The notes under the pieces: model-generated
What the model was told of the DNA's origin: nothing
The model's input: the letters and a program-made list of their open reading frames with translations, nothing else
Databases searched by the model: none
Shown: in pieces, positions 55,164-64,000 of the stretch
Position numbering within the stretch: position 1 is the stretch's first letter
How the letters are laid out: each line of letters begins with the position of its first letter
NCBI GenBank assembly: GCA_003991915.1
Contig: RQTK01000229.1
Coordinates: 1-64,000, forward strand
Reading direction: 5' to 3'
Length of the DNA stretch: 64,000 bases
Source of the DNA: Elysia chlorotica
Taxonomy: Eukaryota; Mollusca; Gastropoda; Plakobranchidae
Program-made: the position numbers and the translations under genes

Positions 55164-55779
55164 TAACATTAATAATTACGTTATTACTAATTATTATGAT
55201 TATACTGGTGATAATAATTAAGACGAAATGTTTTTTGTTGGTTTAAAAAATGTATTAAAAAAATAGAACTGTAACAAACGTAGGCTATAATGCTCCCAAT
55301 GGAGCAATATCATTATGATTTAAACAAATTATGATCACATTGGATCTCTTACTTTGACTTTTTTTTACATACTTGTTTTCCAGTCAGAAAAGGCTCAAAA
55401 ACTATTACGGTTTTAGAAATATTGACATTTTACATACATAGTCCGGAAAAAAACAACACATATGTAATTGTATAAGACAACGTCGACACTCTTTGCTCGC
55501 TCTCTTCAGCAGAACGTTTTGCAAAGGCTCTAGATACTCTTAGAAAATCAAAGGGCCTGGATTTGTATCACCCTGTTATAGGTTCGACGAATGGGCTATA
55601 GATAGCTTAAAGGTCATGATCTCCTAAGTTTGGATCTACACAAGACACTTCTACGTGATTTTCTACAGCAACAAAAAAATAAGCAATCCCAACATTCACA
55701 GTTTCAACGTAATAGTCTGTGGCTTGCCTTTCCATAGGTTTCCTGAATGATTCAAAACGAAGACATGGCTACCGTCTAA
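54200..55779. other. Non-coding, repeat-bearing stretch
   Basis: Two direct copies of a small hairpin unit (GGCTATTCCTTCGGTAGCC at about 55008 and GGCTATTCCTACGGCAGCC at about 55044) precede an (AAT)n array of about 21 units at 55097-55159. A short TCTG array lies near 54427-54442 and AGATCT clusters near 54850-54945. No exon was recognised. Confidence 0.5.
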
Positions 55780-55850
55780 GAATCGAACAATGGAACTGCT
55801 GCTAATTAGTCCAGTGCGCTACCAACTGGGTTACCTAGCTCTCTAACAGT
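55780..55850 (-). repeat. tRNA-like SINE head
   Basis: The minus strand reads TAACCCAGTTGGTAGCGCAC (A box) and then TCCATTGTTCGATTC (B box). The body to the left (to about 55450) shows no match to the main SINE family. Confidence 0.4.
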
Positions 55851-56619
55851 TTTACCGTCTCCTCCTTGGCGCTTCTGATTGGGTTAGTATAAGTTAAAAA
55901 AAATAGCTGAGATAGAAATCCTCAGTCTTTGAATGGCAGGACAAAAAATCTGTCAGACGTCGGTGTCAGGACACGTCCACGATTTAGACTCTTTGCTTAC
56001 GTTAGACTTTGCGGTACAAACAACCACCATGACGCCATTATCAGAATTCAGCGAGAAGGTGTCACGAACGTTTATCTGATTTATGTGCGGCGTATCAGCA
56101 ACCCTTGGCATGACGGCTTTGGTGCCTTATCGTGCTGCTGTTTCAAACACGATTTGTTAGGTTGACTGGAGTCTGATTTACCGCAATCAGTTTACAAAAG
56201 TTAGATAGGCCTAAACGCCAGACGATTGTGTACAGGGTTTTCTTTAATCTTATGAAATTAATTGTATAGTCGACAAACCGACAGGAAATCAGACCCACAA
56301 TGCAGATAGAGGAAAGTTACTCCACAGATTTGCCATTACATGTATTATGAAAAGTAACTGAAAGAAGATTGGTTCAGGTCACTCTAATAGGTTATTCATT
56401 TAGTTAGTACCTAAATTATTAACAGCAAATTTTAATTAGAACGTAAACGGATTTGTAAAAGACAGAGGCAGATATATCAATATTGTGTGGACAGACAGTT
56501 TGATTAAAAAAAAAAAAAATAGAGGGAAGGCACGGGAGTGCATGCAATTTTGATTCATTGACACAATTCTATGACTGTCTAAGAAAATATGTTGTCGGAG
56601 GAACATAATTATTCTTTCT

Positions 56620-56741
56620 CTAAATTTTTAGTTTAACGTCTCACAGATTCTCAGTAGAGGCATACATTATACGGCAACAGGTCCCAAGACTGAAGTCTGC
56701 CAGTATATAGGAGCTTCCACTGAGAGACATCGGAATAAAGA

Positions 56742-56787
<46 letters not shown>

Positions 56788-56930
56788 TCTCTCTTTCTCT
56801 CTCTGAGTTGGTCACGTTTTAAAGAAACCGACCCAACTATTAGAGATCACAGTGACCAAAGGAGTTTTAAACCCGAAATCTCCGAAATAGCAGCAATGTT
56901 CTCTACCACTCAAGCAACGTCGGATAACCC
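56620..56930 (-). repeat. Degenerate SINE interrupted by a (CT)n array
   Basis: On the minus strand TTGCTTGAGTGGTAGAGAAC and GGGTTTAAAACTCC are a tRNA-like head. Body words CCCAAGACTGAAGTCTGCCA and AACCGACCCAACTATTAGAG (plus strand) follow the family order. A CT array at 56745-56805 sits inside the body, where other copies have none. Confidence 0.5.
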
Positions 56931-58215
56931 CCCCCCCCCCTTTTTTTTCTTTTCAAGTGTTGAGTCAAACCGACATTACGATATAGGCTACATGTTTGTA
57001 TAAATACTATCCGAAGTATATCTTTATAGATCGAGTATTTTTGTAGAAATAGGCCTCTAATATTGCAATTTGACCCAGGCACTGGAATGATGAGCCAATC
57101 AGAAGAAACCCCGTAGCTCAACAAATAATACATGGATATTAATGTGTTAATATACAGCCAAAGGCATTCTACTACGTCAGCAAGTTTATGTTGTCACGCG
57201 TTGTACTTATTGCCACTAGAGCCATTGAAAACGAACTTTTGTTTGTTTGAGCAAATGACTATTGTCAGATTTTTTTTCAGTAATCAGCATAAATCGAACC
57301 GTGACTTATCTGTGTGCCTCTCTATGTTTATGTGTGTTGCGTGTGTGTGTGCATGTTTGCCTGCGCTGCCTCTATGTATGTGTGTCTGCCTGTCCATGTT
57401 TTTTTTTTTCCCTATGTCTCTCAGAAACACCTACATCTAGTGTCTTCGACTTTTTCCTTGTCTCCTTATTTGATTATTTAACCCCATTTTATCGAACAAC
57501 CAATGTGTCTGTTTATCCATCTAAATACATGTGTAAATCCACGAATCTATCTATCTATCTATCTATCCATCCCTCTTCTATCTACTTACATTTTATTAAT
57601 AATTATTAATTTTATTTTGAAAAGTTCATGCTTTCCATAGATCTCTATTAAACACTCGTTTATTTTGATACTTGCATCTACAACATTCATTAAACATAAA
57701 CCTATATCTTCCTTTTACATTTAGACATAATAAGCAAACTAAGAAACAATATTTTTTTTAAATAATCACCTTAATTTGCTGTTGTATAAAAAGTATTTCC
57801 GGGTTCTACAGTGCGCATGACCACGATGTCATTTCTGCACCATAAAACTGCCCGAAAGAGGAAAGCGCCATTTTTCAGCTTATCCAAATACCATTGTACT
57901 TCATCAGTAACTGCCACGGCTTTCGTAGACGGACAGACAAAAGAGCTCTGATCGAAATCTCTTCCGTGAGAATTAACCTTTTGTCGTACCAGCTATAGAA
58001 ATTTTACCTGACAATTGTCCCACTCGATAAGGAAATGACAAGATTGGCAATAATTAAATACATGCAGATTGCTATCATCTCTTTGTACATAACTCGACAT
58101 ATGGCTACCCGCCAGCTGGGTTTTTTTGTTGATTTGAAAGCGAAACAGTTGTTGCAACATTCAATTTGTTTTGATAAAAATTCAAAAAAAGAAATATTAC
58201 TATTTTGGTTGCAAA
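56931..58215. other. No gene seen
   Basis: Short TCTA and homopolymer runs occur, together with chance frames (57132 and 57262 plus, with Cys/Ser/Leu-rich low-complexity content). Nothing recognisable. Confidence 0.4.
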
Positions 58216-58572
58216 AAAAAACAAAACAAAACAACAACAACACCAACAACAACAACAACAACAACAACAACAAAATAAACAACAACATAGCTGTGATAAA
58301 TGCATGCAAATTTTTCCTACAGGGTTTGATTGATTTTATAAAAACAAAGCAGTCACCGTTTTGATTTGTCGTGGCCTTTTTATGGGCGTGTTTGGGTTAT
58401 CATTGTTGTCCGATTTCAAGATAATTGTAACTACGTTGAAGAAAAGAACAATAACAATAAAGGAAAGAAAAGAACAGCAAAGAATTCAATAGCAATAATA
58501 ACAAAAACAATATAAATATTACCATCATCGTTATCATCATCATCATCATCATCATCCTCATCATCATCATCC

Positions 58573-58636
<64 letters not shown>

Positions 58637-58640
58637 GTTT
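58216..58640 (+). repeat. (CAA)n and (ATC)n arrays
   Basis: A CAA array at about 58220-58273 is followed by an interrupted ATC array of about 34 units at 58533-58636. Read on the minus strand the latter gives a run of more than 20 methionines, which is a shadow and not a protein. Confidence 0.95.
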
Positions 58641-59711
58641 GTTCTTTATTTCGCAAAAGTAAGAGACGCCCGAATCTGCAATTTACTGCAATATTATCAA
58701 GGAATAATAATAGTTTGTGTATAGTCATAGGCCTACATAATACAAAAAAAAAAGATATTGAGAAAATCTGAAAACAGTGATCACCCCCACACCCCCTTTT
58801 CCCCCGTTCCATTCGATTATTTCGACAACCATGATTCGTTCCGCCTCGTCAATTGTACAGTATGTTATCTTACATTGGTTTTACCCTAATAGGATCGGTC
58901 AATTGAAAGAGAAACTGTAATAGAAAAATTACCACAGCAGCTGTTACAAAGCAACATTAGAGAGAAAATCCTTACTTCTCCTAGCTTCCCTTATCTGTCT
59001 TAGTAAAAGTAAACCAAGAGGCACAATTTGAAAACCAGTCTGTAATTTTATAATAATCATTTATGCTTTTAAATCCATTCTGTAATTTTATTAAAATAGC
59101 TGAATATAATGTCTTGAAAACAAAAAGGGTATACATTTTTTCGTAGAATGCGATGTTTATTTTCTTAACGACACTAATGTATTTTGCATAAAATGTTTTG
59201 AAAACGAGAGTTAATGATATAATCTGTATATTTTGAAAATCAGTATGTTATTAAATTTATTATGATGAATGAGGTAAACAAACCTTAAATAATTATTGAT
59301 AGTAGGCCTAAGTCCGAGCATAATTATGACGTAAATTACGTTTTTCAATTTTTGAAATATCTCTTGCGGCTCGCTTCTAATTTTATCAGGTTGGGTAACG
59401 CAAAATAGTTCAGCCAAAAGAGCTTTGTATTGATGAAAAAAAAAAAACCGACGTCAGACAGACAGACAGACAAACAGATAATATTTTTATCATTCGTTTT
59501 CTCTTATCAGTTTATGTTACATTATATTGTGAAGTGACTGCATAGGGCCTACATTTTCGCCCTGTAAGATGCTAGAGATTATGTAGCCTATCTAGCATGT
59601 TTAAGTACTCTAGCCCTTAACCTATTTCCTTGTGGGCAGTTCTAGTCAAAACAGCAGGGTTCGTTGTGATGATGAAATTCTTCGAGAGAGAGGAAGAGAG
59701 AGAGGAGGGGG

Positions 59712-59768
<57 letters not shown>

Positions 59769-60225
59769 GGGGAGAAGTGTGTATGTGTGCGTGTGTTATT
59801 ACAGCTATCCAGTTATATACAGTAATTGTTTGATCTACGAACTTGAAGGCTTGTAAAGGCCTCGGTCGAGCGTGCGACTCGGCACTCTCCGAGACGCCGG
59901 GGCCATGACCTGAAATGACATGGGCGCATTACATAAACATATATCGATATAATTATTTAACCGATAAATGATACAGCGGTTGTAGAACAGATTTTGTGCT
60001 TAAAAAAAGGCTTCAGTGATAATTTTATTTACCACTAAAGCAGGTTTTTACTCGAAAAGTTTTATATTTCTTTCACTTTTGAAAATGTTGACTATAAAAG
60101 TCCACCACCGCTACTTAAGCCCACTTAAAAAATTCTACAATTTACGATATAAAATACTTAGAAAGAATACAGAGAATGACCCTGCATGACTTCAAAACTA
60201 GAAAGGAAAATCAAAATACTAACAT
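58641..60225. other. No gene seen; (GA)n at 59717-59764
   Basis: Apart from the GA array and a CAGA run at 59457-59473 this is unremarkable AT-rich sequence. A GC-richer island at 59855-59915 (with GCCTCGGTCGAGCG) has no open frame. Confidence 0.4.
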
Positions 60226-60230
60226 TAGCC

Positions 60231-60310
60231 CGACACAAGTCCTCGCCCCTCGGGCTTTAGAGGGCAACCCGACCGACACAAGGCCTCGCCCCTCGGGCTT
60301 TAGAGGGCAC
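60231..60310 (+). repeat. 43-bp tandem repeat, two copies, GC-rich hairpin
   Basis: CGACACAAGTCCTCGCCCCT (60231) recurs as CGACACAAGGCCTCGCCCCT (60274). Both are followed by CGGGCTTTAGAGGGCA. Each unit can fold GCCCCTC against GAGGGC. It is strikingly GC-rich for this window and is flanked by AGATCT clusters at 60324-60345 and 60430-60450. Confidence 0.85.
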
Positions 60311-62734
60311 TGGATTGTCGACGTCTAGATCTAGATTCTATCTTATCTACTTTTAATATATTTAATCATGAATGTAATTGTCGATTTAAAAAAAAACATG
60401 TGTAGGATTTGCTGACAATACTAGATAAGTTAGATAGAGATCTAGATCTAGCGCCGTATTGATTCGCCGATCATCAGCACTAAATTACAGCTACCAGTGG
60501 GTAGTGTCTAGCTTAGGTGAAGCTGCGCGTGTTGCGCTGGGGAGGACATGGCCTACGTGAGTATTTAAACGCATGCTTATGGCTGTGTTTGGACTGTATT
60601 CACCATCTAGATTAGAAATGGTTTTGTGGTCGACACCATGGATATAGTTAAAATGGGCAATTAACGTATATCACGCAGTTGGAAGTAAGCACTTTCTAGA
60701 TAATTATTATTAAGAACTAGCCTAGATTTAGAATCTAGTATGAAATTATGAATACATTTTACAAGTAAATCTAGAGGGACTAAAAAATCAACAGGCACAG
60801 GTAGACTTAGTTAACCACTTGAAAGTTGGCTTAATGACTAAAAACATTTTTTTATGGTATTCAAATTGTGAGTTAAAATTTGGCTATACCAACTATACCT
60901 AGATTATTTATTTTGTGTTACATGGAACTACTGACTCAGAATGCTTCAGTGTATATTTTTGTGAAGGATAATAGCTAAACTTTTAGGAAATGTTATCAGT
61001 TGGGTGGAAATGTACAAAAATAAAGTCTATTGGGGAGAAGATAGTGCCACGCCCCCAAGCAATGTATATATAGATCTAGTGGTATAACATTGCCCATTGC
61101 ATTTATTGATTTAATGAACAATTTTGCTCTTTACATCTTTTTTTTGTGTTTGTTATGAACAAATCTGACATCGAATTTGCCTGAAAATATGTTATTGACC
61201 CTTGAAAGACCTTTTAAAACGTAGCCTATAGGCCTACTTTATTTGTTACTGAGAATTTTTTTTTCTTTTCTGAAGATTACAAACACAATTTTTAGAATTT
61301 CTTCCTTAACAATTTTGCGCTAGAGGACTTAGTCCCTCAGACTCCCTGCTTTTTATTTCCTCTCTTTTTTGGATTTGGGCAATTTCAATGTCTAATTAGT
61401 TCAAATACACAAAAACACGTCTAAAAACAAAACTTGTCCTTTAAATGCGACGGGCATTTTTATCTATGACGGCTAAGTAGCGGTAGAAAAAACTTCGAAA
61501 TCTGATGTCTAATATTCCTCAAAATCAACATAACAATGACGGTCTACATACATTCTAGCTTCCAAGGTCATTTAACAATATCCTGACTGTGATTTATGAG
61601 AGAACAACTGAAACACAGATGAAGTGCTGCACCAATGCTATACAAGGACTCACTTCGCAATTCTGAAATAATTTTTTTCAGATTCAGTCTCCTAAAAAAA
61701 AGAGGAAAAGCTTTATTTATCACTTCACCGTTTTTAGCGATGTTTAACTTTTACCCTTACCCTTTAAGGCTTTTACATCTTGCTGTACATAAACTTGACA
61801 AAACTCACTATATTAATTTGAATAGGATTAGTATATTGATCAGATGTAGGATAGTTTGTGGTGTAGTATATAAGCCTACAGGAAAAAAATGGTGATTGTA
61901 GAAATATTTAAAAAATAACATGAGCCTTTTTTTTTTAAACTTGATAAAATATACAATTTAGAGAAATATCCAGATACAAAGTTTTCTTTAGTAGTAGGCT
62001 GTATGCAAGTCAAATTTGAACTGAATCCAATGAAAAACAAAAAAGTATATATTTAATATATGCATTTATGTATTAAAATTATTAATTTTGAGAAAAGGGT
62101 GTGCAAAGATTTACAAAGGCTAAATGAAGGGGGAAAAGTTGATGAAAGTGATCTATAGAAAAAAGGTGTACAAATTGTATTCTCTTGAATTAAAGGCAAA
62201 AAAAAAAAAAATTTCATTTGCATTTAGATAAAGACCATTGCAATGATATATTTGATATAGTGGTCAAATGGGGGTGGGGAGTCATGTACAAAAGTGTGAT
62301 AAAAGATAAACATAAAAGTGAGCTCAAGCTATTTTGATGTTTCTATATTATTGAATGACAAGAGAAGGCAATATGACAATTATCAATTGCCCTCAGACCC
62401 CTTAAAGTTCTTAATTTGTCCCCCTGAATTAAGTAAGTACAAGACTGCTAGTCAATATTGGTCAACTTATCTTGCCTTGGTTATCAAACATGACTGTCAT
62501 GTAAACAGAGACGAGTCCACAGTGGGTTAGGAGTACATTCCTTTAGGTTGGTTCAAAGGGGAAAACTGCAAGAACATTATATTTTTATATGTCAGGGGAC
62601 AGACTGAGACTGAGAGAAAAGGATGCTGGTTCGTCAAGTCATGGTGCCGTGACAGATCCAGATTGCGGCATTGTGGTCAATAGCAGAGATGGTATTTGAT
62701 AACTTATAAAAACAAATTTTCCTATTTTTTACAG
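60311..62734. other. Non-coding or intronic; no exon accepted
   Basis: An ATGGCCTAC followed by a GTGAGT donor at 60551 looks like a first exon, but its phase does not join the 62735 exon. A coding-like 70-base segment at 62622-62691 ends in the wrong phase as well. The rest is AT-rich with poly-T/poly-A runs. Confidence 0.35.
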
Positions 62735-63525
62735 AACTGCAAAGACCAGCGAGGCTTTAGAACAGTGCCTGTCACTGTTGTGTGACATGCTCTCTTGTTA
62801 TTATGGAAACAACACAGTAAACATCGATGCGAAGTATCCATCATGTTTCTGTTTTTCTAGACGTCCCTGCACTGCAAAACTTTTACTATGTAAGTTTTCA
62901 CACAACTTAATAATTAATTTCTTAAAACATATTTTTCCTTTTTTTTTTTTTTTTTTTTTAATGAATTTCTACTAGTACTTTATAATGTTTCAGTGAATTA
63001 TGTGGCAAAAATGTCCTTTTTTAGTTCAGATTTTATTTTAATAAATAAAATTTAGAAGCAAGAGCACTGCTATCAATAGTTGTTTTTTGGGAGGGGGTTT
63101 GTAACATGCTAAATGGTAGTCTACTGCAAATGGGGTAATAGATCTGTAGCACACTCAATAGTGTTCTGGACTGAGAAACAGGGGTTTAAAGTTTGAATAT
63201 CAGCTGATGTCATCTCTGTATGACTATCATGGAATAAATTCATTGTCCATAGCAAAGAAGAAATTTGTCTCCTTTTACTACCCGGTACACAACCAAAGAG
63301 AAATTGCAATTTTTTTTTCTATTGTTCTACTTGTAGTAACAATATTTTGCATGAACATTCCATAACAGAATTATTGTGGTTCAAGATTAGTGACTAACCC
63401 CGATTTTCTCTATTGTTCTGTTTTTTTTTCCAGTATTCTTAATTCTTACTGAGGCTCCACTTCAAGAGGAAATCCACATCCACGAATATCAGAAGTCTGT
63501 GCCGATACCTTCAGGGGGTTTGAAG
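62735..63525 (+). CDS. Unrecognised gene, two internal exons, continues past the window
   Basis: Exon 62735-62889 (acceptor TTTTTTACAG, donor GTAAGT) reads TAKTSEALEQCLSLLCDM, then CYYGNNTVNIDAKYPS and RRPCTAKLLL. It ends with one base that is completed by exon 63434-63525 (acceptor TTTTCCAG, donor GTAAAA), which reads FLILTEAPLQEEIHIHEYQK and SVPIPSGGLK. The joined 82 codons are open, phases agree and codon use is coding-like. There is a Cys-rich helix-like start and a short hydrophobic LLLLFLIL, too short to call a membrane helix. I do not recognise the family; a helical-repeat protein is possible. The first exon may be the one at 53262, with at least one undetected exon between. The 3' part is outside the window. 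Confidence 0.6.
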
Positions 63526-64000
63526 GTAAAAACAGAAGAAAAAGTTTTGTGAAATAGTTTCAGCTGCTATCATTATTGTATTGAGATGATGAATCATTCA
63601 AAGACTGGCGGAAGTTTTTCGACCTAAGCTTAGCTTAACATGAAGAATGATTTTGAATCGTAATAATTAGTATTCTTTGATTGTGATCTGCATGTTTATG
63701 TTCTGAAATACTGGCAGAACTTGCAGTCTAATAAAATAGAAAAGAATTATTTTTTTCAAAAAGCTGCAAGCATGGACTAATGATTATGTCTAAAAAATGT
63801 AAGCAATTTTTGCTCTCACGAGTAGTCAAACAAAAAGCCTAATTCTATGTTTAACTTGCTAATACCTCAACAAATCAAAGCATAACTATGTAAAAAAATG
63901 TGTGTGTGTTTGGGTGTGTTCATTAGGTCCTAAATTAGACAAGGAGGTTTGTTGCATTGTTGATGATTATGTTGTATAAGTTTAATTATCTACACTTTTG

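Noticed and set aside
58400..58636. Minus-strand frame with more than 20 consecutive Met
   Set aside because: It is the translation of the ATC microsatellite.
60551..60559. ATGGCCTAC before a GTGAGT donor, as first exon of the right-hand gene
   Set aside because: Phase 0 leads to a stop in the 62735 exon, and nothing else supports it.
62622..62691. Coding-like segment DAGSSSHGAVTDPDCGIV with a GTATTT donor
   Set aside because: It ends in phase 1 whereas the exon at 62735 needs phase 2; no other partner was found.

Overview
This is a nuclear window from an animal, most likely a mollusc and probably a gastropod. The evidence is AT-rich sequence, small exons with GT-AG introns, convergent and divergent gene pairs with long untranslated ends, many microsatellites, a tRNA-derived SINE family, and dispersed AGATCT/TCTAGA palindromes. 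The species is inferred, not proven. There are no operons, CRISPR arrays or prokaryotic signals, and most short open frames are chance or simple-repeat shadows.

Three genes can be read exon by exon with consistent splice phases. (1) 4236-11048 (+) is a PRELI/MSF1-domain mitochondrial lipid-transfer protein of the PRELID3 (slowmo) type; its first exon is not in the window. (2) 18299-21299 (-) is a complete four-exon, 174-residue four-helix MARVEL protein of the CKLF-like (CMTM) type. It converges with gene 1, and opposing poly(A) signals lie 32 bases apart near 14.1 kb. (3) 41594-52651 (-) is a complete 16-exon, 828-residue orthologue of VPS9D1, with an N-terminal MIT-like region, coiled coil, acidic Ser/Asn-rich exon and C-terminal VPS9 Rab-GEF domain.

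Weaker gene signals are: two phase-compatible exons of an unrecognised plus-strand gene at 62735-63525 that runs off the right edge; a 12-codon possible first exon at 53262, head-to-head with VPS9D1; a candidate plus-strand gene with exons at 26157 and 32500; and an orphan minus-strand exon at 31004-31458.

The rest is accessory sequence. From 1 to 14 kb, the introns of gene 1 hold BED-finger/hAT-like remnants, a fold-back element and SINE tails. From 22 to 38 kb there are SINE copies, a decayed non-LTR retrotransposon reverse transcriptase (34.47-35.29 kb) and a recent-looking ~299-bp tandem duplication (37.85-38.43 kb). From 53 to 62 kb there are several tRNA-like SINE heads, long AAT, ATC, CAA and GA arrays and a 43-bp tandem repeat.

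The genes do not form one pathway. Gene 1 acts in the mitochondrial intermembrane space, gene 2 in membrane traffic or organisation, and VPS9D1 in endosomal Rab activation. I found no convincing new multi-gene system. The best leads are the orphan exon, the candidate poison exon inside VPS9D1, the shared 3' end region and the repeat families.
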